DNA of 64,000 nucleotides from an uncultured Chitinophaga sp. (GCF_902168175.1 NZ_CABHOU010000054.1:124001-188000), one strand, 5' to 3'; positions 7,882 to 16,517 are shown, counted from the stretch's first letter. The notes: a model not told the origin generated them from the letters alone. Numbers and translations are program-made.

Positions 7882-8886
7882 CTAGATGAAGAGGCTTACC
7901 ACGTAGAAAGTGCCAGCCGCCAGCAGGGCGCTGATAGGAATGGTAAGTATCCATGCCCAAAGCAGATTTACGGTAACGCCCCAGCGCACTGCCGACAGGC
8001 GTTTGGTTGCGCCCACGCCAATAATGGAACCGGTGATGGTATGGGTGGTACTTACAGGTATACCCAGCGATTCGCTAAGGTACAGGGTAAGGGCACCCGC
8101 TGTTTCGGCACTCACACCTTCCAGCGGAGTTACCTTGGTAATGCGCGATCCCATTGTTTTTACGATTTTCCAGCCGCCGCTCAGTGTACCAAGGGCAATG
8201 GCAGTAAAGCAGGAGAATGGTACCCAGTCCGGCACCGATTTAAGGTCGGGAATAAGCCCCTGTGCCACCATGGCTGCGGCAATAATACCCATTACCTTCT
8301 GCGCATCGTTACCACCGTGGCCAAGGCTAAACGCCGCCGATGAAACCAGCTGCAGGCGTTTAAACCAGTTTTCGGCCCGGTACGGATTGGCTTTCTTACA
8401 GATGTTCACAATGATCACTGTAATAATAAAGGCCATCACCATACCAATCAGAGGGGCAAGAACGATGAAGTATACTGTTGGTAATACTTTAGAATAGTTA
8501 ATTACGTCGAAGGAGCCGTGCGCGTTAGCTATTGCGGCACCAATAAAGCCGCCGATGAGCGTATGCGAAGAGCTGGAAGGGATGCCATACCACCAGGTAA
8601 GCAGGTTCCAGGCAATAGCAGCCACCAGGCCGGAGAAAATCACCTTTAAGGTGATAAACTGTTCGAACACCGACTTAGCGATGGTGTTACCCACCTTAAA
8701 CTCGCCGTAAATGTATTTGGAAATGAAGAACGCGGCGAAGTTGAAAACCGCCGCCCACAATACCGCCTGAAAGGGGGTCAGTACCTTGGTAGATACGATT
8801 GTGGCAATCGAGTTGGCAGCATCATGAAAACCGTTAATATAGTCAAAGATGAATGCCAGTATAATAATTATAACCAGAAAAGTCAT
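7882..8886 (-). CDS. Inorganic phosphate transporter, Pit family
   Basis: A low-affinity, ion-coupled phosphate permease of the inner membrane, 334 residues with about ten hydrophobic segments. The two inverted PiT signature repeats are visible: FDYINGFHDAANSIATIVSTK near the N-terminus and GGNDAQKVMGI in the second half, together with IPSSSSHTLIGG and VSTTHTITGSIIG. The gene starts 39 bases after the DUF47 accessory gene, the common Pit operon order, and ends at a strong terminator. Upstream of the operon lies a 3 x 11-bp repeat resembling a Pho box, which links the system to phosphate control. Confidence 0.93.
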   Translation of the reverse strand: MTFLVIIIILAFIFDYINGFHDAANSIATIVSTKVLTPFQAVLWAAVFNFAAFFISKYIYGEFKVGNTIAKSVFEQFITLKVIFSGLVAAIAWNLLTWWYGIPSSSSHTLIGGFIGAAIANAHGSFDVINYSKVLPTVYFIVLAPLIGMVMAFIITVIIVNICKKANPYRAENWFKRLQLVSSAAFSLGHGGNDAQKVMGIIAAAMVAQGLIPDLKSVPDWVPFSCFTAIALGTLSGGWKIVKTMGSRITKVTPLEGVSAETAGALTLYLSESLGIPVSTTHTITGSIIGVGATKRLSAVRWGVTVNLLWAWILTIPISALLAAGTFYVVSLFI

Positions 8887-8925
8887 GATACAGGTGAATT
8901 GTGCCGAAGATGTGCAAAAGCGTTA

Positions 8926-9576
8926 TCAGGCGTACTTGATAATAATGGTTTCGATCACATTGGCAGAATCCTCACATTTATCTGTGGCAATCTCCAGCGC
9001 CTGGTATATTTCGCGCATTTTGATCAGCTCGGCAGCATTAGTTTCAAACTCGAACAGGTCGCCGATAGCACGGTCATAGATATCATCCGCATGGTTTTCC
9101 AGGCTGTTGATCTTAACGCAGGCATCGGTGATAATGCGCATGTTTTTCATGTTACGCAGCTCGGGAATAGCGCGGTGCAGCTCGATAGTACCTTCATGAA
9201 TGAGGTGGGCGAGTTTACGTACGCTATCGGTAATTTCTTTTACTTTATAAAGATCGATCCTCTTGGCAGAACCGTGGATGTAGTCGGCTACGTCGTCGAG
9301 GGTAGAGGCAAGGTAGTGGATGTCTTCGCGGTCGAAAGGCGTAATGAAGTTCTGACCCAGTTCCACGAATATGCGATGCGTATAATCATCGTTTTTATGC
9401 TCAAGACGCTCGATCAGGTGCGTTTTGTCTTTACGGAATGACGGATCATTGCTCTCCACAAGGTAAATAAGCTCCTGGGCCATGTCTACCAGGTTTGCCG
9501 ACACATCTTCAAACAAGGAATAAAACACCCGGTCTTTCGGCATAAAAAGTTTAACGATCGAATTGAAGCCTCCCAT
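8926..9576 (-). CDS. DUF47/PhoU-like Pit accessory protein
   Basis: A 216-residue, all-helical cytoplasmic protein of the DUF47 (PhoU-like) family, encoded directly before the Pit permease. Typical features are the N-terminal FMPKDRVFYSLFEDVSAN, the acidic metal-binding stretches such as FDREDIHYLASTLDDVADYI, and ENHADDIYDRAIGDLF. Relatives regulate or assist the linked phosphate permease. It is the first gene of the operon, with a promoter at 9606-9637 and a short leader of about 22 bases. Confidence 0.88.
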   Translation of the reverse strand: MGGFNSIVKLFMPKDRVFYSLFEDVSANLVDMAQELIYLVESNDPSFRKDKTHLIERLEHKNDDYTHRIFVELGQNFITPFDREDIHYLASTLDDVADYIHGSAKRIDLYKVKEITDSVRKLAHLIHEGTIELHRAIPELRNMKNMRIITDACVKINSLENHADDIYDRAIGDLFEFETNAAELIKMREIYQALEIATDKCEDSANVIETIIIKYA

Positions 9577-9605
9577 AAATGTTGTGTTAGATTATAAATT
9601 TGCCG

Positions 9606-9637
9606 CAAAAATAGCCTTCAAAGGGTATAGGAGCCAA
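9606..9637 (-). promoter_or_regulatory. Promoter of the DUF47-Pit operon
   Basis: On the minus strand TTG (9635-9637), a 21-base spacer and TATTTTTG (9606-9613) fit the Bacteroidota housekeeping promoter. The predicted start is near 9599, about 22 bases before the DUF47 ATG. Confidence 0.6.
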
Positions 9638-9649
9638 GAAAATGTGAGA

Positions 9650-9678
9650 ATTAATAATTCCTTAATACTGGATTAATA
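9650..9678 (-). promoter_or_regulatory. Candidate Pho box (three 11-bp-spaced repeats)
   Basis: Read on the minus strand the 7-mers are TATTAAT, TATTAAG and TATTAAT, separated by 4-base spacers CCAG and GAAT, so the period is exactly 11 bp. The near end is 36 bases from the Pit -7 element, further than in the other arrays. Because ATTAAT is near-palindromic, the plus strand also shows an in-phase series (TTAAT at 9651, 9662 and 9673, GTAAT at 9684), so the site may act on the divergent metallophosphoesterase gene instead or as well. Confidence 0.5.
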
Positions 9679-9815
9679 TAAAAGTAATATAGCGATTTTT
9701 CCTTTGCATAAGTAAATATAGACCGCGAAATTGTTTCAAACTGATCATTGACGCGGGTTTTCTGATCCAAAGCCGTGGTTGGCTAAATGGAAAGCCCGTT
9801 TGCTGACTGGTCATT

Positions 9816-10721
9816 ATGAAACAAAAAAAATCTTATTTAGTTAAAACAAACCCGGGTTTTGCGGTTTTTCCCAGGCATTATAAGCAGCGCATGCCCGAAA
9901 AACGCCCATTAGACATAGCCGTAATCTCCGACGTCCACCTGGGCATCTACGGCTGCCACGCCAAAGAGCTGGTCAGTTACCTCGACTCCATCGATCCTAA
10001 AATCCTCGTACTCAACGGGGATATTATAGATATATGGCAGTTCAGCAAACGGTATTTCCCGAAATCCCACACCAAGGTGATCCGGAAAATACTGAAGATG
10101 ATCGGTAAGGGTACCGAAGTGTACTACCTCACCGGTAACCACGACGAGTCGCTCCGCAAATATGCCGGCTTCGAGTTAAGCAACTTTACCATCGACAATA
10201 AACTCATCCTGGAGGTAGATGGTAAAAGGCACTGGTTCTTCCACGGCGATGTGTACGACATTACCATGAAAAACTCCAAATGGCTGGCCAAACTCGGAGG
10301 TAAAGGGTACGATATCCTCATTATCCTGAACCGCCTGGTTAATAACGTATTGGAAAAGATGGGCCGCGAAAAGATGTCGTTCTCTAAAAAAGTAAAGGAA
10401 AGTGTGAAAAAGGCCGTGACCTTCATTTCCGATTTCGAGCAAACCGTAGCCGAGATAGCCGCAGAAAAGAACTTCGACGTAGTATGCTGCGGGCATATTC
10501 ACCAGCCGGTGATCAAGGAGATGGATTTCGAAGGAAGGAAAATCACCTACCTGAACTCCGGCGACTGGGTCGAGAGCCTCACCGCCCTCGAATACAGCCA
10601 GGGAAACTGGGACCTTTACACCCATCCCGTCACTAAAACTGTGCAGGTAATATTGGAGGAGGAAGAAGAAAGCGTGATAGAATGGCCCGATGGTAAAGTG
10701 ATCACCTTTCCATCTATATAA
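9816..10721 (+). CDS. Calcineurin-like phosphoesterase, PlcP/LpxH-like
   Basis: A 301-residue two-metal phosphoesterase without a signal peptide. Motifs in order are SDVHLG (D-x-H), NGDIIDIW, GNHDE, HGDVYD and CGHIHQP. The flanking segments GCHAKELVSYL, NSKWLAKLGGKGYDILIILN and YLNSGDWVESLTALEY recall the branch that includes the phosphate-starvation phospholipase C PlcP, which is usually labelled UDP-2,3-diacylglucosamine diphosphatase. PlcP removes the phosphorylated head group from phospholipids when phosphate is scarce; LpxH cuts UDP-diacylglucosamine in lipid A synthesis. Its place inside a phosphate cluster, facing the Pit operon across an 11-bp repeat array, favours the PlcP role by inference. 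An internal Met just before PEKRPLDIAV is an alternative start. Confidence 0.8.
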   Translation: MKQKKSYLVKTNPGFAVFPRHYKQRMPEKRPLDIAVISDVHLGIYGCHAKELVSYLDSIDPKILVLNGDIIDIWQFSKRYFPKSHTKVIRKILKMIGKGTEVYYLTGNHDESLRKYAGFELSNFTIDNKLILEVDGKRHWFFHGDVYDITMKNSKWLAKLGGKGYDILIILNRLVNNVLEKMGREKMSFSKKVKESVKKAVTFISDFEQTVAEIAAEKNFDVVCCGHIHQPVIKEMDFEGRKITYLNSGDWVESLTALEYSQGNWDLYTHPVTKTVQVILEEEEESVIEWPDGKVITFPSI

Positions 10722-10787
10722 TAAAAATAATATACCGCTTAATTAGATATTAGTGATATTTTAATATATTTGTAAAGACCACTTAGT

Positions 10788-10845
10788 TGTTTACAATTAA
10801 GTAACCTGTTATTAATATTTAAGTAACCCTGCGTTACTAAGTTTG
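10788..10845 (+). promoter_or_regulatory. Candidate Pho box plus -7 element
   Basis: Four 7-mers, TGTTTAC (10788), AAGTAAC (10799), TATTAAT (10810) and AAGTAAC (10821), are each separated by exactly 4 bases (11-bp period). The last is followed after 10 bases by the perfect -7 element TAAGTTTG at 10838-10845. The leader to the ATG at 10869 would be about 17 bases. A second TAnnTTTG match (TATATTTG, 10765-10772) lies upstream. Confidence 0.6.
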
Positions 10846-10868
10846 CCTATACCTGATAAGAAATTTAG

Positions 10869-11252
10869 ATGAAGATCCTGAAGTTACATCCTTTAATGAC
10901 CGTATCCCTATTGCAAATGCAGTTCCAGCGTTTGCTGAATTGTAATGTTACCGTGTATATCAAACACTCGCTTGCCAACGCTTTTGATACGCTGAAAGAA
11001 GCGGGGCTGGACGAAGCCGATATGGTGGAACATCCGATTGATGAAACACTGAGCCTCCGCGAATTCGAGGAAGAGTTGGAAGAGAAGTACAACTTCAGCC
11101 TTGAATTGTGTAAAACGGACTCAAAGCCATTTTTGAATAAAAGCCTGCGATTGTTTCAATTGGGAGAGCCCAAAGTTAACACACAGGCGCTGCCCGATAT
11201 TTTGGTACCCAACGTTAATCCACCGTTCCCCGGCCTCAGCGCGTCGCTATAA
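10869..11252 (+). CDS. Hypothetical protein in the Pho cluster
   Basis: I do not recognise this 127-residue protein. It has no signal peptide or membrane segment. The middle is strongly acidic and helical (DEADMVEHPIDETLSLREFEEELEEK), and the C-terminal 30 residues are proline-rich and probably disordered (PDILVPNVNPPFPGL). It is transcribed alone, between the PlcP-like gene and the TonB receptor. Its promoter carries a four-repeat Pho-box-like array with the same 10-base spacing to the -7 element as the receptor and lipoprotein genes. A phosphate-responsive cytoplasmic protein is a reasonable guess; nothing more can be said. Confidence 0.7.
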   Translation: MKILKLHPLMTVSLLQMQFQRLLNCNVTVYIKHSLANAFDTLKEAGLDEADMVEHPIDETLSLREFEEELEEKYNFSLELCKTDSKPFLNKSLRLFQLGEPKVNTQALPDILVPNVNPPFPGLSASL

Positions 11253-11308
11253 TTCCTTTACTATGGCCATTTTAGCAGTATTTCTCCACTGCACGGAACC
11301 CTCGTCCG

Positions 11309-11395
11309 TGTTAACTATTCTTTAATGATTTCTTAACAATTAACATTCTGGTAATATTGGCTTAACAATGCGGTAATGCTATGCTGGTAGTTTTG
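11309..11395 (+). promoter_or_regulatory. Double candidate Pho box plus -7 element
   Basis: There are two phased series. The first is TGTTAAC, CTTTAAT and TCTTAAC at 11309, 11320 and 11331. The second is AATTAAC, TGGTAAT, GCTTAAC and CGGTAAT at 11338, 11349, 11360 and 11371. Within each series the period is exactly 11 bp. Ten bases after the last unit comes the -7 element TAGTTTTG (11388-11395), 22 bases before the GTG start of the receptor gene. Confidence 0.65.
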
Positions 11396-11417
11396 CGTCG
11401 AAATAAACAAACAAGTA

Positions 11418-14195
11418 GTGAAACGCATAACTATCGTATTACAATTTATTTTCGCCTTACTACTGGGTACTGCCCAGGTATTTGCACAGGGCAACGGTAA
11501 GGTGACGGGTAAAGTGACAGACAGGAAGTCGGGAGAGGCACTTATCGGTGTTACTGTAATTGTTCAGGGAACATCTACCGGTGCTGTTACTGATGTGGAG
11601 GGACGTTATAATATATCTGTTAAAGCAGGTACCTATACTTTACAGGTAAAATACATTGGTTATCAAACCAAAGAAATTTCTGAAGTAGTAATTAAGGCTG
11701 GTGCTGTAACCAACCTGGATATGACGCTGGACGAACCTAAGTCCGAGAAATTGAACGAGGTGGTGATCAAAGGTTCTGCAAGAACGGAAACACTGAATTC
11801 ACTGTTAACGTTCCAGAAAAATACGAATACGGTGGCGCAGGTCGTATCTGCAGAAACTATTCGCAAATCGCCGGACAGAAATACATCCGAAGTATTGAAA
11901 AGGGTGTCCGGTGCATCTATGCAGGACGGTAAATACCTGGTAGTACGTGGTTTGGCCGACCGTTACAACCAGGCGATGGTGAACGGTGCGCTGATGTCTT
12001 CTACAGAGCCGGACCGTAAAACTTTCTCTTTTGATCTTTTTCCTTCGGCAATTATTGATAATATCATTATCAATAAAGCAGCTACGCCAGAAATGCCGGC
12101 CGAGTTTGCAGGCGGCCTTGTACAAATCAATACGAAAGACGTACCAGACGAGAACTTTTTTACAATTAGCGTTGGTACGGGTTATAACACCTCTCTTTCC
12201 GGCGAAGACTTCAAAACTTACAAAGGCGGTAAACTCGACTTTTTCGGGTTGGACGATGGTGATCGTAAACTCGGAAGCAGCTTCCCCTCTTCATCCGCTG
12301 TATCTGGCGGCAATCCTGCCGACAACGCAGAATTGGGTAAAAGCCTGAACGACGTTTGGGGATTAACCGACAAATCGGTTCCATTAAATGGTAGTGCGCA
12401 GATTGCTGGTGGTTTCACCAAACGTTTGGACGGCCAGAAAGGTTGGGGCGGTGTATTTGCACTCAATTATAATAAGCAGAACAGGGTTCTCAACGTTGAA
12501 CGTAATTATTATGAACTTGATGAATCTCCCGAGTTTCTTTACAGGGATAAAGTATTCGTTCAGAATTTACTATTGGGCGGCCTTGCTAACTTCACCTATC
12601 GGACCGGTTCTTCAAAGATCAGCTGGAAAAACTCCTATAATATCAGCAGTAACGATCAGACAACTACACGTGAGGGACAAGATATCGACTCTGACAGGAG
12701 CTATGATATTCGCAGCCAGGAACTCAGTTTTGTATCCAACAAACTTTATAACACGCAGCTGATTGGCGAACACCTGCTTAGGGGCAGCAATATCAAAATT
12801 AAATGGAACGGCAACTTTGCGTTGACCGACCAGGACATTCCAGACCTTCGGCGTCTGAAATATACATCTCTTAATAGTGATGGTAACTATGGGGCCAATA
12901 TCCAGAGAAATACAGGAAGTCCGAGAAATGCAGGTCGCTTTTATTCCGATTTACAGGAGATCCTTTATGGCGGATCAGCCGAGGCTTCCAAAACCTTTAA
13001 GGTTTGGGGACGTCAACAGCAGGTAAAAATAGGAGGCCTGTACCAGCGTAAAGACCGCGATTTTAATGCACGCGCGTTGGCTATTATCAGGGCAGATAAT
13101 GCGGTCACTGAACAATTGATCAACCTGCCACCAGACCAGATACTCGCTAAGGAGAACTATGGTCCTGATAAATTCTACCTCGATGATCTTACCAGCACAA
13201 CAGATTCCTACACAGCATATTCCAATCTTGGAGCAGGTTTCCTTCAGTTCGATAACCAGTTCGGTGATAAGTGGAGATTAGTGTGGGGCGCCAGGATCGA
13301 GTACTTCCTCCAGCACCTGGAGTCAGCAAATGTAATTCCAAGTCAAAACTCCAAGACGGACGTATTACCGTCACTGAACCTGACCTATATGCTGAATGCC
13401 TCCACGAATATCCGCCTCGCTGCTTCTCAAACAGTTGCAAGGCCGGAGTTCAGGGAAATTGCCCCTTTTAGTTTCTACGATTTTGAAAGAAACGGTATTG
13501 TACTTGGTAACAGGGCACTGGAGCGCACAAAGATCTCTAACGTAGATCTGCGTTACGAAATTTATCCCAAGGCCGGAGAGGTTTTAACAATAGGTGCGTT
13601 CTTTAAATATTTCGACAAACCTATCGAAACAAACTACTTTACCTCAGGTGGATCACCAACTTTCTCTTATCAGAATGCGAAAAGTGCAACCAGTCTCGGT
13701 ATAGAAGTCGAATTCAGAAAAAAGCTTGATTTCCTGAATAGTTCATTCCTCGACAACTTTGCCATATTCGCTAACGGAGCATTGATTAAAAGCGAAGTGA
13801 AGTTCCCTGAAAGCCTCAGCGCACTGTCGAATGACCGGCCGATGTTTGGTCAGTCTCCATACCTTATAAATGCGGGCCTGCAATACGACAATACTGAAAT
13901 TGGACTGAACGCCTCTGTATTATTTAATGTAATCGGCAGAAGGATTGCTCAGGTGGGTAACGCGGATTTTCCAGATATCTGGGAAAGCCCCCGTCCTTTG
14001 CTTGATTTCCAGGTAACAAAGAAATTGGGTAAGAATAGCGAAGTGAAATTAAGTGCTTCTGATATCCTGAACAGGCCAGGCAGCTTCTATTGGGAGATGA
14101 ATGATAACAAAAAGTATGATGCCGGGAAGGACTATCTGATCAACAGATTCAGGTATGGCACTAACCTCAGTGTTCAGTACAGCTATCGCTTCTAG
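11418..14195 (+). CDS. TonB-dependent outer-membrane receptor
   Basis: A 925-residue receptor that starts at GTG (11418) with a signal peptide ending near VFAQG. Residues about 25-115 form a carboxypeptidase-regulatory-like beta-sandwich (KVTGKVTDRKSGEALIGVTV). Then comes the plug, with RVSGASMQDGKYLVVRGLADRYN split around the conserved VRGL, followed by AEFAGGLVQI and a long beta-barrel ending in the aromatic residues YSYRF. It imports a substrate across the outer membrane using TonB energy. No SusD partner follows; instead a beta-helix-like lipoprotein is next. The double Pho-box-like array upstream suggests a phosphorus-containing ligand, which is inference. Confidence 0.9.
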   Translation: MKRITIVLQFIFALLLGTAQVFAQGNGKVTGKVTDRKSGEALIGVTVIVQGTSTGAVTDVEGRYNISVKAGTYTLQVKYIGYQTKEISEVVIKAGAVTNLDMTLDEPKSEKLNEVVIKGSARTETLNSLLTFQKNTNTVAQVVSAETIRKSPDRNTSEVLKRVSGASMQDGKYLVVRGLADRYNQAMVNGALMSSTEPDRKTFSFDLFPSAIIDNIIINKAATPEMPAEFAGGLVQINTKDVPDENFFTISVGTGYNTSLSGEDFKTYKGGKLDFFGLDDGDRKLGSSFPSSSAVSGGNPADNAELGKSLNDVWGLTDKSVPLNGSAQIAGGFTKRLDGQKGWGGVFALNYNKQNRVLNVERNYYELDESPEFLYRDKVFVQNLLLGGLANFTYRTGSSKISWKNSYNISSNDQTTTREGQDIDSDRSYDIRSQELSFVSNKLYNTQLIGEHLLRGSNIKIKWNGNFALTDQDIPDLRRLKYTSLNSDGNYGANIQRNTGSPRNAGRFYSDLQEILYGGSAEASKTFKVWGRQQQVKIGGLYQRKDRDFNARALAIIRADNAVTEQLINLPPDQILAKENYGPDKFYLDDLTSTTDSYTAYSNLGAGFLQFDNQFGDKWRLVWGARIEYFLQHLESANVIPSQNSKTDVLPSLNLTYMLNASTNIRLAASQTVARPEFREIAPFSFYDFERNGIVLGNRALERTKISNVDLRYEIYPKAGEVLTIGAFFKYFDKPIETNYFTSGGSPTFSYQNAKSATSLGIEVEFRKKLDFLNSSFLDNFAIFANGALIKSEVKFPESLSALSNDRPMFGQSPYLINAGLQYDNTEIGLNASVLFNVIGRRIAQVGNADFPDIWESPRPLLDFQVTKKLGKNSEVKLSASDILNRPGSFYWEMNDNKKYDAGKDYLINRFRYGTNLSVQYSYRF

Positions 14196-14199
14196 TAGT

Positions 14200-14257
14200 T
14201 GATAACATTAACTTAATGCGTAGTTAACATAGGAATAATAACTCAATTGCATTTTTG
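14200..14257 (+). promoter_or_regulatory. Candidate Pho box plus near-consensus -7 element
   Basis: TGATAAC, ACTTAAT, AGTTAAC and GAATAAT at 14200, 14211, 14222 and 14233 are exactly 11 bp apart. Ten bases after the last unit comes CATTTTTG (14250-14257), one mismatch from TAnnTTTG. The lipoprotein can therefore be transcribed separately from the receptor. Confidence 0.55.
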
Positions 14258-14277
14258 TATCTCATAAAATTGAAAAG

Positions 14278-15720
14278 ATGAAAAAAATATTAGCAGCTTT
14301 ATTAACCGTTTCCGCGTTTGTTGGACTGAATGCGTGTAAAGATGACAATCCAAACCCAAATGGTGGTGGCAATAAGGGTATTGATACTTTGAGCGGTGTT
14401 TATGAAAAAGATGTAAAACTCGCAGCCGGTAAAACTTACTACATAAGCGGGCCTGCTATTTTCAGAAAAAATTCAACATTAACAGTTGATCCGGGTGTTG
14501 TGGTGAAGGCGATTAAAGGAACTAAGGCCTGTATCATCATTACCCGCGGATCAAAAATCCAGGCACAAGGTACTGTTGATAAACCAATCGTATTTACGTC
14601 TAACCAGGCTGTAGGCGCAAGAGCAAGAGCTGACTGGGGTGGTATCGTGTTGTGCGGTATCGCAACTGTGAACTCTACACACACTGACGGTACAAAAAGA
14701 AGAATTGTTGAAGGGTTCCAAACCGGTGACGTGCTGACTGAAGACGATATCCTTGGTGGTGGCGGTAATAACCCTAATGACGAGGATAACTCAGGTGTTC
14801 TTAAATATGTAAGGATCGAGTTCGCAGGTATCGCACTGTCTACTCAGGCTAACTCAGAGTTGAACGCTCTTACTATGGTTGGTGTAGGCAGAGGAACACA
14901 AATTGACTATGTACAGGCTTCTTTTGGCGGTGATGACTCTTTCGAGTGGTTTGGTGGTACAGTTAATGCAAAACACCTGATCTCTTTCCGCGGTCTGGAT
15001 GACGATTTCGATACTGACAATGGTTTTAAAGGTAAAGTGCAGTTCGGTGTTGCTATCAGAGATAAAGATGTATCTGACTCCGATGCTAACGGATCTTCTA
15101 ACGGTTTTGAGTCGGATAACGATGCTGCTGGTTCTGATAACACTCCGCTTACAGCACCAATTTTCTCCAATATGACGATCGTTGGCCCTTATGCAATCAA
15201 TGATGGCGCTAACATCCCAGGTGTTAATGGCACTCCCGGTAAAAACGTGTTCGCACGTGGCGCTCACATCAGGCTTAATAGCCAGCAATCAGTGTTCAAT
15301 AGCCTCGTTATCGGTTTCCCTGTAGGTCTTTACCTGGATGGCGACAAAACCATCACCGGTGCTGTTAACGGTACTTTGGACATCAGGAATACTTTTGTAG
15401 GTGTAGCTCCTACTGCCCGTGTTTCTTCTAAAGTTGCTAATATTACCTTTGATATTAATACCTGGATTGGACTTGCCGCAAGGTCAAATAATACTGTACT
15501 TGCCGGTATCGCCGATTACAAACTGGCAAAACTGACTGGTTCTTTAAACCAGATTGATGCAAGACCAGTAGCTGGTTCACCATTATTGGGTGCTGCTGCT
15601 TTCACTGACACCAAAGTTGCAACAGGTTTCGATAAAGTTACTTACGTTGGTGCTTTCGCTGAGAACGATACATGGGCTACCGGTTGGGTAAACTGGGATC
15701 CTAATGCAACTAACTACTAG
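14278..15720 (+). CDS. Surface or periplasmic lipoprotein partner of the TonB receptor
   Basis: A 480-residue lipoprotein: the signal peptide ends in the lipobox GLNAC (Cys20), followed by the charged and Pro/Gly-rich linker KDDNPNPNGGGNKG. The mature protein is rich in short beta segments such as STLTVDPGVVVKAIKG and RGSKIQAQGTVDKPIVFTSN, the pattern of a right-handed beta-helix, with Asp-rich stretches (DDDFDTDNG) that could bind metal. Homologues are often unnamed or wrongly called 'multidrug transporter'. Position directly after the receptor, plus a similar promoter array, suggests it captures or processes the receptor's ligand. No enzyme motif is recognised. Confidence 0.75.
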   Translation: MKKILAALLTVSAFVGLNACKDDNPNPNGGGNKGIDTLSGVYEKDVKLAAGKTYYISGPAIFRKNSTLTVDPGVVVKAIKGTKACIIITRGSKIQAQGTVDKPIVFTSNQAVGARARADWGGIVLCGIATVNSTHTDGTKRRIVEGFQTGDVLTEDDILGGGGNNPNDEDNSGVLKYVRIEFAGIALSTQANSELNALTMVGVGRGTQIDYVQASFGGDDSFEWFGGTVNAKHLISFRGLDDDFDTDNGFKGKVQFGVAIRDKDVSDSDANGSSNGFESDNDAAGSDNTPLTAPIFSNMTIVGPYAINDGANIPGVNGTPGKNVFARGAHIRLNSQQSVFNSLVIGFPVGLYLDGDKTITGAVNGTLDIRNTFVGVAPTARVSSKVANITFDINTWIGLAARSNNTVLAGIADYKLAKLTGSLNQIDARPVAGSPLLGAAAFTDTKVATGFDKVTYVGAFAENDTWATGWVNWDPNATNY

Positions 15721-15764
15721 TCGTTATAAGGTTATAAGTATAGTTTTCATAAGCTGTTTTTTCA

Positions 15765-15799
15765 CCGTCCCGCTTTAAAGCGGGACGGTTTTGTTTTTT
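15765..15799 (+). terminator. Intrinsic terminator after the receptor/lipoprotein genes
   Basis: CCGTCCCGCTTT and AAAGCGGGACGG form a perfect 12-bp stem (15765-15788) followed by TTTTGTTTTTT. Confidence 0.92.
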
Positions 15800-16068
15800 G
15801 GGGATGCGGTACCTGAGTAGCTTGTAATGTTAACTTTTTCGGGTTTTGTAACTCACCGTTTTCCGGGCCGTTTAATAACTATGGCGCCTGTCTTCTACCA
15901 AGGCTGGCGTGGCAGGGGGCTGGGCGTCCCGGATAGATCTGGATGGCAGGAGCGCTTTTTCCATGGAGCCTTATGAATCGTGGCGCTGCAATTACGTAAT
16001 TCTTACTTATTGGAGGAAGTAATAATAGCTATTGCTTGTTCTGTTGCATTCTTAAACATACATCATTT
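15800..16068. other. Intergenic region without a recognised feature
   Basis: About 270 bases between the terminator and the small lipoprotein gene. It contains no open frame of note. It has a GGAGG at 16012-16016, too far from any start codon to be a useful ribosome site, and a G-rich stretch around 15910. I see no RNA gene or repeat. Confidence 0.5.
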
Positions 16069-16476
16069 ATGAAATTAATCACCCCGGCGGTAGTTGCCAG
16101 CCTGTTTATGATTTCCTGTTCTAAAAAAGAAAACCCTGAACAGGAACGGACCTACATGACAGGTACTTGGGAAAAAACGGAATGGAGAACTTTTTCGGAT
16201 ACTACCTGGCATACATCTGATGAAAAGTTGGTTTTAACCTTTCGCCGTAATGGCGCCGTTGAAGCCTTGATCGGGAATGATATGAAAGATTCAGGCACCT
16301 ATCAATTGCAGACCGTGGGTTTTATGGGTGGGCAGATGTCAGGAGGGTTTCAGTTGTCGGGCCTTATCTTTTCCGGGCCATATACAGGTAATCCGCTACA
16401 GCTGCGTCTTTCGCATCGCGACAGTGGATCTGCGCCCGAAAAGTATATTACTGCCCGCTTTATCAAAGTTAAATAA
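16069..16476 (+). CDS. Small lipoprotein, unknown function
   Basis: The start is set at the ATG at 16069 (MKLITPAVVASL), not the upstream TTG in frame, because a type II signal peptide begins there and ends at the lipobox MISC (Cys16). The 135-residue product continues with a charged linker and a small beta-rich domain (GTWEKTEWRTFSD, LVLTFRRNGAVEAL, SGTYQLQTV), resembling lipocalin-like or META-type folds common in Bacteroidota lipoproteins. It lies between the TonB receptor/lipoprotein pair and the porin in the phosphate block but has no clear Pho-box-like array. Function unknown. Confidence 0.7.
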   Translation: MKLITPAVVASLFMISCSKKENPEQERTYMTGTWEKTEWRTFSDTTWHTSDEKLVLTFRRNGAVEALIGNDMKDSGTYQLQTVGFMGGQMSGGFQLSGLIFSGPYTGNPLQLRLSHRDSGSAPEKYITARFIKVK

Positions 16477-16517
16477 CGTCAAATACTGCTGCTGCACATC
16501 GGGTAGAACTACTGCTG

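Noticed and set aside
14278..15720. SusD-like partner for the TonB receptor
   Set aside because: The lipoprotein is beta-rich without the helical TPR-like pattern or length of SusD.
15800..16068. Possible small RNA or tRNA in the 270-bp gap
   Set aside because: No cloverleaf, no strong promoter and no second terminator could be found.
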